From contig NZ_JAZHBO010000001.1 in assembly GCF_036541335.1 (NCBI RefSeq), positions 372,001 to 436,000 of the forward strand: a stretch of DNA of 64,000 nucleotides, written 5' to 3'. Below are positions 9,231-17,870 of this stretch, in pieces. Numbering within the stretch: position 1 is the first letter of the stretch; each line of letters starts with the position of its first letter. Origin of the DNA: Aquilutibacter rugosus. Lineage in GTDB: Bacteria > Pseudomonadota > Gammaproteobacteria > Xanthomonadales > Xanthomonadaceae. A model generated the notes under the pieces. That model was not told the origin of the DNA. It saw only the letters and a program-made list of their open reading frames with translations, and did no database searches. The position numbers were made by a program, and so were the translations under genes.

Positions 9231-9838
9231 TGACCCCATTGCAAAGACCCCTCGTAGTCAGTGCCATCGTGACGATGGCATTGACGGGTTGCGCGCACAT
9301 GCAGGGCCGCTCCACGCAAGATCAGTTCATGACCGCGATTGCACAACATTGCGGCAAGGCGTACGCCGGTCGCATTGTGGCGGACACGCCCAAAGCAACC
9401 ACGCCGGATCCGTTTGAGGGCAAGGCGCTCATCATGCATGTGCGCGGTTGCGCCAACCCCACACAACGCCTGGACATTCCGTTCCACGTGGGCGATGACC
9501 ACTCCCGCACCTGGGTTGTCACGCGTACCTCCAGCGGACTGCGGCTCAAGCACGATCATCGGCATCAGGACGGAAGTGCCGATGTCGTGACGATGTACGG
9601 CGGTGACACGAGCACTGAAGGCACAGCGCAGCGGCAGGAATTCCCGGTCGATTCCGAGTCCATCGCCAGTTTTAAGCAGAACGGTCTGACCGGATCGGTC
9701 AACAACACCTGGGCCATGGAGATCCATGACAACACGTTCGTCTACGAACTGGCCCGTCCAAATGGTCGCCTATTTCGCGTGGCGTTTGACCTGACCCAAC
9801 CGCTGGCTGAACTGCCGCCGGCGCCGTGGGGTCACTGA
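9230..9838 (+). CDS. Hypothetical lipoprotein
   Basis: The start overlaps the sodC stop (TAATG). The product is about 202 residues: a signal peptide with lipobox LTGC near residue 18, then a soluble domain with two cysteine-containing segments (HCGKAY, RGCANPTQ) and a histidine-rich stretch (KHDHRHQDG). I do not recognise the family. Coupling to sodC suggests an envelope function related to oxidative stress or metals, but this is only contextual. Confidence 0.65.
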   Translation: MTPLQRPLVVSAIVTMALTGCAHMQGRSTQDQFMTAIAQHCGKAYAGRIVADTPKATTPDPFEGKALIMHVRGCANPTQRLDIPFHVGDDHSRTWVVTRTSSGLRLKHDHRHQDGSADVVTMYGGDTSTEGTAQRQEFPVDSESIASFKQNGLTGSVNNTWAMEIHDNTFVYELARPNGRLFRVAFDLTQPLAELPPAPWGH

Positions 9839-9905
9839 TCACACAATGGCGACCGTTATGAGCAGTGATCGTTAAACCCCAATGCCCATGACATAGAATC
9901 AGACC

Positions 9906-10139
9906 ATGCGCATATTTCTGCAAATTAGCTTCGCCATCGCCATCGCGGTGAACTTGACTGGCTGTCTCACTTCGGTCGTTACCTTGCCGGTCAAGGTCGC
10001 CTATGGCACCGGCAAGCTGGCCGTCAAGGGCACCGCCGCGGCCGTGCGCGCTGTGATCCCGAACGATGAGTACGAGGATTGCCTCAAGGCGCAAAAGAAG
10101 AACCCCGTTATCCAATGCAAGGAACCGGATGAAGATTAA
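9906..10139 (+). CDS. Small lipoprotein, NF038104-like
   Basis: A 77-residue protein with signal peptide and lipobox LTGC near residue 20, followed by TLPVKVAYGTGKLAVKGTA and an acidic C-terminus (KEPDED). The arrangement resembles small proteobacterial lipoproteins of the NF038104 group, but the match is from memory of the pattern. No function is known. The next gene starts inside its 3' end. Confidence 0.6.
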   Translation: MRIFLQISFAIAIAVNLTGCLTSVVTLPVKVAYGTGKLAVKGTAAAVRAVIPNDEYEDCLKAQKKNPVIQCKEPDED

Positions 10140-10605
10140 TTTCATTGCGCCGCTGGTTTTGACACTGGGCCTGATCGGCTGCTCGTCGGAATCCTCGGCG
10201 CCTGCAAAGGCGAATGAATCCGCGCAGACCACACCTGCGGCTGCGCCGGTGGATGAGACGGCGGCGGACAAATCGGCTGACAAACAAGACAACGCCACGT
10301 CCACGGACTCGAAATCGATCCCTGCGGCATTTCAGGGCACCTGGGCATCAACGCCCAAGGACTGCGCGCCGGGCATGGAGTCGCGCCTGGCCATCACTGC
10401 CAATGAACTGCAGTTTCTCGAGTCGCATGCCGACATCACTAGCGTCAAGGTGATCTCGCCAACCCATATCCAAACCTTTGGCAAGTTCGAAGGCGAAGGC
10501 GAACAATGGGAAGGCAAACCCGAATTCCAACTGGTCGCCGGCAACAAATTGAGCATGACGGTGGACGGCGCATCCACTGGCGAACCCCGCATCAAGTGCC
10601 CCTAA
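10129..10605 (+). CDS. Hypothetical lipoprotein
   Basis: About 158 residues from the ATG at 10129 (MKINFIAPLVLTLGLIGCSS), whose lipobox LIGC puts the modified cysteine near residue 18. Longer in-frame readings upstream would bury the signal peptide and are rejected. A low-complexity Ala/Ser/Asp linker (about residues 22-60) precedes a small C-terminal domain starting at FQGTWAS. It overlaps the previous lipoprotein gene by 11 bases, so the pair is probably translated together. Family unknown. Confidence 0.6.
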   Translation: MKINFIAPLVLTLGLIGCSSESSAPAKANESAQTTPAAAPVDETAADKSADKQDNATSTDSKSIPAAFQGTWASTPKDCAPGMESRLAITANELQFLESHADITSVKVISPTHIQTFGKFEGEGEQWEGKPEFQLVAGNKLSMTVDGASTGEPRIKCP

Positions 10606-10676
10606 GTCACACGCCAAGTTTGCACCCGCGTGCGTGTGTAAAATACACCCTTAAATAAGGGCTGCGGGAGGCTTAA

Positions 10677-10931
10677 GTGACATTGGATGCCGACACAAAT
10701 TCCGCATGGCCTGCGAACCGTAGCCTGCGCTCCACCATCGTGGCGCAATTTGCCAGCGATCGTGCCGACCTGCTCGACAGCGGCGCCATCGAGCTGATCC
10801 AGCGCTCCCGCACCAAGACCCGCAAGAACCCCGCCAAGTGGGAGCAGATGATCGAAAAGAACATGGTGGCGCTCAAGGAGCAACTGGCGACCCTGTCGCC
10901 GCAGGCCGAGTACGAGCAAGGGACCACCTGA
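10677..10931 (+). CDS. Hypothetical small protein
   Basis: An 84-residue reading with a GTG start preceded by GGGAGG. The protein is charged and largely helical in appearance (RSRTKTRKNPAKWEQMIEKN), with no signal peptide or membrane segment. I do not recognise it. It lies just upstream of the DUF47-pit promoter. The ribosome binding site and codon composition like its neighbours support it being real. Confidence 0.5.
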   Translation: MTLDADTNSAWPANRSLRSTIVAQFASDRADLLDSGAIELIQRSRTKTRKNPAKWEQMIEKNMVALKEQLATLSPQAEYEQGTT

Positions 10932-10955
10932 ACCCGGAGACAGCTGTCATATAAT
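10928..10955 (+). promoter_or_regulatory. Predicted sigma-70 promoter for the DUF47-pit operon
   Basis: A perfect TATAAT at 10950-10955 lies 30 bases before the DUF47 GTG, with CTGAAC at 10928-10933 sixteen bases further upstream as a weak -35. Confidence 0.5.
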
Positions 10956-10984
10956 CGTCACATTCCAGCACAGCGGGCGCGCCC

Positions 10985-11611
10985 GTGTTTTCGTTGCAGA
11001 CGATTTTCGGTTCCGGCAAACAGTTCTTTGACTTGTTAGATGAAGCGGCCGATGCAGCGCACGAAAGCACCAAGGCCCTAGTTGCCCTGCTGAAAGAGCC
11101 GACTGCCGTGCCCTCGCTGGATGCCTTCTAGCTGGCACGCCAACGCGAGCGCACCGCGTCCGACAAAATCAATCACGCTCTGGTCGACAGCTTCATTACT
11201 CCGATCGAGCGTGAAGACATTGAATCCCTCGGCTCGGCGCTGTACAAGATCCCGCAACAAGTGGAACGCTTTGCCGATCGCTACGACCTGGCCCGCCATC
11301 ACCTGGCCGATATCGACTTTGCGCCGCGCGGTGTCATGCTCGAACAGGCCGCCGGTGTCGTGGTGGAAATGGTGAAAGAGCTGCGTTCGATGCGCATCGA
11401 GGAGATGAGCAAGTTGAACGAGCGCCTGCGCGTGCTCGAGGCCGAGGCCGACCGCCTGCTGCTGGAGATGCATCGCGAACTCTATACCGGCAAGCTCGAC
11501 GCCGCCGACATGTTCCTGCTCAAAGAGTTCTTTGAGATTCTCGAGAAAGCCATCGACCGCTGCCGCGAGGCCGGTGTTGTCGCGTATCAGATTGTCCTGA
11601 AGAACTCCTGA
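10985..11611 (+). pseudogene. DUF47/PhoU-related phosphate transport regulator with in-frame amber codon
   Basis: Reading from the GTG at 10985 gives VFSLQTIFGSGKQFFDLL and continues to LDAF, then TAG at 11129-11131 (codon 49), then LARQRERTASDKINHALVDS and an intact remainder to the stop at 11611. Apart from codon 49 the frame matches the TIGR00153/DUF47 family over its full length (about 208 residues). Homologues have a sense codon here, usually lysine in my recollection, so one base change (AAG to TAG) would explain it. DUF47 proteins are encoded with Pit transporters and are thought to regulate them; pit begins 11 bases downstream. Options are a nonsense mutation, a sequencing error, or suppression. 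No good internal restart is evident. Confidence 0.75.
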
Positions 11612-11621
11612 GGTCACATCC

Positions 11622-12746
11622 ATGTTGACCATCTTGCTGCTGGTGATCTTCGCCGCACTGGTGTTCGAGTTCATCAACGGGTTTCACGATACCGCCAACT
11701 CGATTGCAACGGTCGTCGCCACCAAGGTCCTGAGCCCGGGCAAGGCCGTGATGCTGGCCGCCTCGATGAACCTGGTCGGCGCGTTCTTCGGCACCGCAGT
11801 GGCCAAGACCATCTTGTCGGGCCTGATTGACACCGAAGTGGTGCAAGTCACCTCGCAAATCATCCTGTGCGCACTGATGGGCGGCATCACCTGGAACCTG
11901 ATCACCTGGTGGTTGGGCCTGCCGTCCTCGTCCTCGCATGCACTGATCGGCGGCCTGTGCGGCGCCGCACTGTCGGCCTCTAACTTCAATTGGCATTCGC
12001 TGATCTGGGCCCAAAAAAGTGCCGAAGGCTGGACCCACAACAAAGGCATCCTGTGGAAGGTTGTGATGCCGATGGTCTCCTCGCCCATAGCCGGCTTTCT
12101 GCTCGGCGTACTGATCCTGGCGGTGCTGTACGCACTCATTGCCGGCCTCGCCAAACTCGGCGGCCCCCTCGGCCGTCTGGCCCGCCCGCGCTGGGTCAAT
12201 GGCTTTTTTGGCAAGGCGCAATTGGCATCGGCCGCCTACATGGGCCTTGCACACGGCAGCAACGACACGCAAAAGACCATGGGCATCATTGCGCTGGCCC
12301 TGTTCGGCGCCCAGTCGGCCGGCACCTTGAACGACCTGCCCGCATGGCTCGCGTTCCTGCACCCCAGCAGCACCAGCGGCGAACACATTGACTCATGGAT
12401 CATCGGCACCTGTGCCCTGGTGATGGCTGCAGGCACGGCCACTGGCGGCTGGCGCATCATCAAGACGCTGGGCCACAAGATGGTCAAGCTGCAACCCATC
12501 GACGGCTTTGCTGCCGAGACCGCATCCGCCACCATCCTGGTCACCGCTGCCCATTTCGGCATGCCGGTCTCGACCACGCACAGCATCTCCACCGCCATCA
12601 TGGGCGTGGGCTTTGGCAAAAACCCGCGTGCGCTCAAGATCACGGTGATCGAGCGCATCATCTGGGCCTGGATCCTCACGATCCCCGCCGCCGCAACCGT
12701 CGCCTACCTGCTTTACAAGATCGTGCACGCCTTGGGTTGGGCGTAA
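11622..12746 (+). CDS. pit: Low-affinity inorganic phosphate transporter, PiT family
   Basis: An inner-membrane symporter that brings in metal-phosphate with protons. The 374 residues carry the two inverted PiT signatures: FINGFHDTANSIATVVAT near the N-terminus and AHGSNDTQKTMGIIALALFG near residue 208, plus PVSTTHSISTAIMGVG near the C-terminus. About ten membrane segments are apparent. It follows the DUF47 reading frame by 11 bases and would be co-transcribed with it. Length is typical of bacterial DUF47-linked Pit proteins. Confidence 0.92.
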   Translation: MLTILLLVIFAALVFEFINGFHDTANSIATVVATKVLSPGKAVMLAASMNLVGAFFGTAVAKTILSGLIDTEVVQVTSQIILCALMGGITWNLITWWLGLPSSSSHALIGGLCGAALSASNFNWHSLIWAQKSAEGWTHNKGILWKVVMPMVSSPIAGFLLGVLILAVLYALIAGLAKLGGPLGRLARPRWVNGFFGKAQLASAAYMGLAHGSNDTQKTMGIIALALFGAQSAGTLNDLPAWLAFLHPSSTSGEHIDSWIIGTCALVMAAGTATGGWRIIKTLGHKMVKLQPIDGFAAETASATILVTAAHFGMPVSTTHSISTAIMGVGFGKNPRALKITVIERIIWAWILTIPAAATVAYLLYKIVHALGWA

Positions 12747-12825
12747 GTGGCTGGTTCAACACCAGCGCTTAGCGATCGCGAGCGATGGGATAACTCAGCT
12801 CGCAGAACGGTAAATTCGCCTCGAC

Positions 12826-13218
12826 TCAGCGGTTGTCGATGAGGGTCGTGTTTTTGACACGCCCGGATTCGATATCGAGGCGGAGCTCCTGCTCGTACGT
12901 GCTCTCGAAACCCATGTGAACGTAGTTAAGCATTTCGCCACGTGGAACGACTAGCGTGCCGCTGTACCAATCGGCGTGAATCGCCTCGCCGTCGCGGATA
13001 CCGAGCGTGCCCTCAATACTGACCAAATACAGCTGACCGTCACGGATCTCCCAGGTACCAATGTAGCCGCGCCAACAGGCAGTGGTACCCGAGATCCAGC
13101 TAACGTCTGCGGGGTCGCGGCGGTAAAGACGCGGATGCTGCAGCGGAAGCGGCGGACACGTCATCAGGGACGTCAATTCGCCATTGAGTATCAGGCGTTC
13201 GTGAACTTGCGCGGTCAT
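12826..13218 (-). CDS. Conserved hypothetical protein
   Basis: A 130-residue soluble protein beginning MTAQVHERLILNGE, with YIGTWEIRDGQLYLVSIEG in the middle and HADWYSGTLVVPRGEMLNYV later. The repeated G-T-W/G-T-L blocks and MTAQ-ERLI-G start recall a widespread uncharacterised bacterial family often found singly near mobile DNA. No function is known. It is the leftmost gene of the accessory block. Confidence 0.6.
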   Translation of the reverse strand: MTAQVHERLILNGELTSLMTCPPLPLQHPRLYRRDPADVSWISGTTACWRGYIGTWEIRDGQLYLVSIEGTLGIRDGEAIHADWYSGTLVVPRGEMLNYVHMGFESTYEQELRLDIESGRVKNTTLIDNR

Positions 13219-13334
13219 GAGGCTGGCCCTAGGCGAACTATTTAAACTTGTACCGCAACCAACGATGACTCTCTATGATAATGGCTACTAAACGAACTTA
13301 ATTCCCGCAAGGTAGCAGGTGCTTTAAGAGAGAG

Positions 13335-13781
13335 CTATGACGCGACCGGAACCATATTGGAAAGTACTGAGAAGCATCGGTAGGTAGCAACGATGAATAG
13401 CACGATTGACACGCAGTCAACCAAAAAGTCAATCCAGTATTTATTCGACAAGCTATCGGCACACCGATAGATGCGAGTCGATCGAAACGATGGCGTTATG
13501 TCCCCATAATACGCTGCCCACATGACAGACTTATTCACTGCCGAGAGCGCCACCTGCAGAAACACACCTAATAAGAATAGCGCAGCAACGAGCTTAAGGC
13601 TCCCTGCCCTTGCTAATGCCTGCCAAATGACGCTCTGACTTAGAAACAATACGAGTGCGCCTATTCCATATGCGACTAGCCAACTCCTAAGAACGGACGC
13701 ATGTAGTGCATATGCAGAATAGCGATCCGAAACGACTATTTCTGCTCCACTCTTGAGTTGATCCACCTGGTTTGATTTCAT
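13335..13781 (-). CDS. Hypothetical membrane protein
   Basis: A 148-residue protein with three hydrophobic stretches (about residues 34-50, 62-80 and 115-135) and an N-terminal soluble segment. The DNA is AT-richer than the core genome. I do not recognise it. It lies downstream of hsdR in the same orientation, 85 bases beyond the hsdR stop, and may be cargo of the restriction island. Confidence 0.5.
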   Translation of the reverse strand: MKSNQVDQLKSGAEIVVSDRYSAYALHASVLRSWLVAYGIGALVLFLSQSVIWQALARAGSLKLVAALFLLGVFLQVALSAVNKSVMWAAYYGDITPSFRSTRIYRCADSLSNKYWIDFLVDCVSIVLFIVATYRCFSVLSNMVPVAS

Positions 13782-13866
13782 GCGGTGTACCCCTGCGATG
13801 ACAGTTCTATATCGATCGCCCCACTTAGAGAATTCTTCAGCATGCCTACACTGCTGAAATGTTACG

Positions 13867-16200
13867 CTATTCGGTGGTAGACGACGGATATAGGTATTGT
13901 TGAAACCCTACAAATGCATCCCGGATCTGATCCGGCGTGCCGAGCTCGGCGAATGCGTCGTTGATCGCGTAGTATTTGAGTTGCAACAAGGGCGCCAACT
14001 TGTCCAGCGACAATTCATCAACACCTTCGGACACATAGTGGTCCAATACGAAGTCGAGGAATGCAGCGCGGCGGTCGCTGACATATTCCTGGCTGATTGA
14101 AGACTTGGCGAACTCGGCGCGCTTTGCGCGCGTGATCGGTGCGCGGGCATATGCAACGTAAGCGAGAACATCAAAGACATCGGAGTCTTCGGCTTCAATG
14201 GCTTGTTGCATCGCGGTCAATGCATCGCGGGAGAAGCCCTTGTCGGATAACCCACTTAGAAGCGACCCACGAGTTTCGGGGTCGGCCCAGATGCGGCGTA
14301 GCTCGTCTTCGTCTTTGAAGAAGTCAGGTAGAACACCGAACATCGACTCGAGGAACTGTCCAGCGGACATCGGGCGGCCATCGGCGCTCCAAAAAGTCGT
14401 GACCATCATGCTCTGGATCTTGCGTTCCTTGCCATCGGCCAAACGCACGCTGGCGCGGGTTGGACGTAGCGCGGGATCAGGGCGTGGTTGTGAATCACCG
14501 TCTGCCTGATCCACTGTATCTCTTGCACCGCGCGGCTCTATAGGTTCGGACGACAGCGGGTCACCGTCCCATTCCGGATCGCTAAAATGCTCATGAGCAC
14601 GCACAAAGTCATATATGGTGAAGTAATCCTTACCTTCGTAAAGGCGCGTACCACGACCGACAATTTGCTTGAACTCAATCATCGAGTTCACAGGACGCAT
14701 CAGGACGATATTGCGTACATTTCTCGCATCGACACCGGTCGATAGTTTCTGGGACGTCGTCAAAATCGCCGGTATCGTTTTTTCGTTGTCCTGAAAGTCA
14801 TGTAGATACTCTTCGCCACGCGCCCCATCATCGGCAGTCACACGAACACAGTAGAGCGGGTCGGAGACCTTTTTATTCTGGTTGATCAGATCACGAACTA
14901 GTCCGGCGTGTTCTTGCGTGGCACAAAAGACCAACGTTTTTTCGTACGGACCAACTAACTCCATCCATGTACGAACTCGATATTCTTCACGCTCACGAAT
15001 CTCGATGGATCGATTGAAATCTGCCTCTGTATATAACTTACCTGCGATGATTTCGCCCTCGACCAGTGCATCGTCGGGAGTATAGACATAGTCGTCCAAG
15101 GTAGTTGCAATTTGCTTAACGCGAAACGGCGTCAGAAAGCCATCATTAATTCCTTCGCGTAAGGAATACGAATAAACTGGTTCGCCGAAGTATGTGAATG
15201 TATTGGCATTCTGCCGGCGCAACGGCGTCGCAGTAAGGCCGAGTTGAACGGCTGGCTCAAAGTACGTTAGGATCTCGTGCCACGAGCTTTCATCTTTCGC
15301 ACCACCTCGATGACACTCATCTACGATGATGAAATCGAAGAAGTCCGGCGGATAGTCACCGAAATACGGCGTTTCACCAGGACCGCTCATGAACGTCTGG
15401 AAGATCGTGAAGAACACGCTCCCGTTCGTCGGGACACGACCGTTCTGACGGATTTGATCCGGTGCGATTCGCACCAAGGCATCATCATCAAACGCGGAGA
15501 ATGAGTTATAGGCTTGGTCTGCGAGAATGTTTCGATCGGCCAAAAATAGAATCCGTGGCCGACGCGTCGGCTCGCCATCACTCTGCCAGTCGGTTAAATT
15601 CCACTTCGCGTGAAACAGTTTCCAGGCCAGCTGAAACGCAATAAACGTCTTGCCAGTACCCGTCGCGAGCGTCAGAAGGAGGCGTGATCTTCCCGATGCT
15701 ATGGCATCGAGCACACGCTTGACTGCTACATCTTGGTAGTATCTTCCCTGCCATGTACCACCCTTATCCTCGAACGGAATTGCCGCAAAGCGATCGCGCC
15801 AACGATTGGCCTTAGCAAACGTGCGGCCCCACAACTCGTCCGGCGATGGAAAATCGGAAACATCACCCTCCTGCCCCGTCTCCATATCGATGCCGTAGAT
15901 TGCATTGCCATTAGCAGAGTACGTAAATCGAATATCCAACATGCCTGCATAGGACTTCGCCTGCATGACACCGTCGTTTACCGGCAGGTCGCGCGCCTTT
16001 GCCTCGATGACCGCCAGCTTGATGTTGCGATACACGAGAACGTAATCTGCAATTTCTGCCCTCGCCCGCCGGCCAGCGCCATGGATGCGCCCAGGACTAA
16101 TCTGAAACTCCCGGCGAATCACACTACCGTCAACGACGCCCCAACCGGCCCGCTTCAATGCAGGATCGATCAGTTCGGCGCGAGTCTCTGATTCGTTCAT
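13867..16200 (-). CDS. hsdR: Type I restriction enzyme subunit R (EcoEI/EcoAI-like)
   Basis: The translocase and nuclease subunit, which cuts DNA lacking the cognate methylation. The N-terminal nuclease domain has EIADYVLVYRNIKLAVIEAKA, a PD-(D/E)xK-type core. The helicase motor follows with LATGTGKTFIAFQ (Walker A, near residue 180), VDECHRGG (DECH box), LTATPLRR and VGRGTRLY (motif VI). The C-terminal part matches the EcoEI R subunit type. At 777 residues it is normal for this subfamily. The ATG follows AAGGGG. It is separated from the AlbA_2 gene by 191 bases. Confidence 0.95.
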   Translation of the reverse strand: MNESETRAELIDPALKRAGWGVVDGSVIRREFQISPGRIHGAGRRARAEIADYVLVYRNIKLAVIEAKARDLPVNDGVMQAKSYAGMLDIRFTYSANGNAIYGIDMETGQEGDVSDFPSPDELWGRTFAKANRWRDRFAAIPFEDKGGTWQGRYYQDVAVKRVLDAIASGRSRLLLTLATGTGKTFIAFQLAWKLFHAKWNLTDWQSDGEPTRRPRILFLADRNILADQAYNSFSAFDDDALVRIAPDQIRQNGRVPTNGSVFFTIFQTFMSGPGETPYFGDYPPDFFDFIIVDECHRGGAKDESSWHEILTYFEPAVQLGLTATPLRRQNANTFTYFGEPVYSYSLREGINDGFLTPFRVKQIATTLDDYVYTPDDALVEGEIIAGKLYTEADFNRSIEIREREEYRVRTWMELVGPYEKTLVFCATQEHAGLVRDLINQNKKVSDPLYCVRVTADDGARGEEYLHDFQDNEKTIPAILTTSQKLSTGVDARNVRNIVLMRPVNSMIEFKQIVGRGTRLYEGKDYFTIYDFVRAHEHFSDPEWDGDPLSSEPIEPRGARDTVDQADGDSQPRPDPALRPTRASVRLADGKERKIQSMMVTTFWSADGRPMSAGQFLESMFGVLPDFFKDEDELRRIWADPETRGSLLSGLSDKGFSRDALTAMQQAIEAEDSDVFDVLAYVAYARAPITRAKRAEFAKSSISQEYVSDRRAAFLDFVLDHYVSEGVDELSLDKLAPLLQLKYYAINDAFAELGTPDQIRDAFVGFQQYLYPSSTTE

Positions 16201-16391
16201 TATTCCCCTTACAGCTCCTTATCTTAGCGTGTTCACATTTCTCTGAAGCAGCCGGATAGGTTCCTCCTAGCATCAAGAACGAATCAAGAAATTACCCACC
16301 CCAAAGAATTCAGCAACTTATTGATTTTACTACTTTTTTCTATAACCTGAACGATTTCTAGGCGCCATAGTCAAAACCCAATCAAGAACTT
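16201..16391. other. AT-rich spacer between hsdR and the AlbA_2 gene
   Basis: No ORF or RNA is seen. The stretch is AT-rich with several T and A runs (16328-16342) and could hold an hsdR promoter on the minus strand, but no clear -35/-10 pair was found. Confidence 0.4.
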
Positions 16392-17870
16392 TTATGCCCA
16401 GATTGGCACGTAGCCGGCTCGTAGGTGTTCAGGATCAGCGTGGCGGATCAGGCCGGCGTCCAGTGTTTTGTTAATAACAGCTGTGGCCATTGCCGCGTTC
16501 TTGGGATCGATACCGAAACGGGCACACAACGACGCGTTTTTCATCCTATCGCCACGTAGCGCCTTCAGGACGGCATGGAAGTAGCAAGCACGGACGCGCT
16601 CATCCGGGCTCATTTCTGCAAATTTACGAGGCCCATACAAGATAACCTGCATCGAGGACTCCTCAGCTCGCAACCAGGGCGCAGGCAACTGGAATACCTC
16701 CACTAGCTGGATGACCTTGTCCAATCCGCTACCTTGCTCCTCGCAGATGTTCATGCGACGCATCAACGAAGCCAACGCCTCGTTGCGCGACCGCGGCGGA
16801 AGATCAACCATTCGCTCTGGCTTGATCAACGGCTGCCCCGGATTGCCGATCTCGAGCCGCTGATCGAACAACTCGATTTGTGGACCAGCACCCGCTATTG
16901 TCATGTCCTGATGTATCAGTGCATTGGCTACCAGCTCGCGAATCGCCAGCTCAGGGAAAAGCGGATGCGACTCGCGCAACGCCGAACCGATGTGTTCGTT
17001 TCGTGGCAAGAGTCCGTTAATGGATTCGATCAAGGTCTCGAATCCAACGGCATACCCCTTCTTCATATCGAGTCGGTGCGTTACTGGCTGTGCGCGCGTA
17101 CTTCCTGCATACGCCACAAAACGTACGGCCTTGCGAGCGATGTGTATCGGGAATTCATCCAAGTTGTTGGCGAGCAGGATCGCGCCAAGATTCGTGATGC
17201 TCCAGCGTCCCCCAACGTCGGAGACAATTGCGCGCTCGGCGGCCAGCTTGTCGAAAATACCGGCGCGATTGTCCGGCAAAGGCTGATCGGTCAAACGGAA
17301 GTATTGACTGTAGTCCAGCCGCCTAAGCACGTCGTCACCAGTGACGTAGCGCATCGCAGTATCCTGCTCCCAACGATAGGGGCGCATGCGCTCGATAAGT
17401 TTTTGATGTCGCTCCGGGTAATCTGCCAACTTGGGGGTTGCACTGCCTATACGGATATACGCGATGTTGTTGAATGAGACTGGCGACCCCGTGGCAGCTG
17501 GAACTTCCAGAAGAACTACCCGCCCATTGGGGTGCGCCACACTCCGAAACTCGAAAGCAAGGCTAGGCTGCAGGCAATTGGCGAGCCACAACGACAGTGG
17601 CTGACCACTGATCTTTTCAGCATCGGGCTCGAATGATGTGCCAACCACCTCGTGCGTTGCATCATCAATACCCCATAACATATATGCACAATCTTGAGAT
17701 TCGAATCGCGCTGCATTGGACAATGCAGAACACCGCTTGCCGATGCCATTTGGTTCTGCATTATCTCGTTTGAACTCCATCCAGGCAGTCTCGGCCGGGA
17801 GTCGTCGTAGCTCATCTATCAAGTCGATATCGCGATTAGTCATGCTTGTCGTTTCGAATGCACTGATCAC
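16392..17870 (-). CDS. AlbA_2 (Schlafen-like) and HATPase domain protein embedded in the hsd operon
   Basis: About 492 residues. The N-terminal part (about 20-160) is an AlbA_2/Schlafen-type domain with the TAWMEFKRDN motif. The middle and C-terminal parts match the HATPase_c_4 region of these ATP-binding proteins: ELVANALIHQDM near residue 310, LEIGNPGQPL, and EEQGSGLDKV. A winged-helix-like tail follows. It starts with GTG overlapping the hsdS stop by four bases, so it is translationally coupled; an ATG nine codons in (MTNRDIDLID) is an alternative. Such genes are recurrent partners of type I restriction loci, sometimes annotated as RecG-like or transcriptional regulators. Function is unproven. 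Confidence 0.8.
   Translation of the reverse strand: MISAFETTSMTNRDIDLIDELRRLPAETAWMEFKRDNAEPNGIGKRCSALSNAARFESQDCAYMLWGIDDATHEVVGTSFEPDAEKISGQPLSLWLANCLQPSLAFEFRSVAHPNGRVVLLEVPAATGSPVSFNNIAYIRIGSATPKLADYPERHQKLIERMRPYRWEQDTAMRYVTGDDVLRRLDYSQYFRLTDQPLPDNRAGIFDKLAAERAIVSDVGGRWSITNLGAILLANNLDEFPIHIARKAVRFVAYAGSTRAQPVTHRLDMKKGYAVGFETLIESINGLLPRNEHIGSALRESHPLFPELAIRELVANALIHQDMTIAGAGPQIELFDQRLEIGNPGQPLIKPERMVDLPPRSRNEALASLMRRMNICEEQGSGLDKVIQLVEVFQLPAPWLRAEESSMQVILYGPRKFAEMSPDERVRACYFHAVLKALRGDRMKNASLCARFGIDPKNAAMATAVINKTLDAGLIRHADPEHLRAGYVPIWA

Noticed and set aside
10620..10644. Promoter TTGCAC/TAAAAT before the 84-residue gene
   Set aside because: Spacing is only 13 bases, too short for a normal sigma-70 promoter.
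11520..12386. 288-residue minus-strand frame over pit
   Set aside because: Antisense to the clear Pit transporter; Gln/His/Arg-rich shadow composition.
13836..13858. Terminator hairpin after hsdR
   Set aside because: A 7-bp stem exists (TTCAGCA/TGCTGAA) but there is no T run on the relevant strand.
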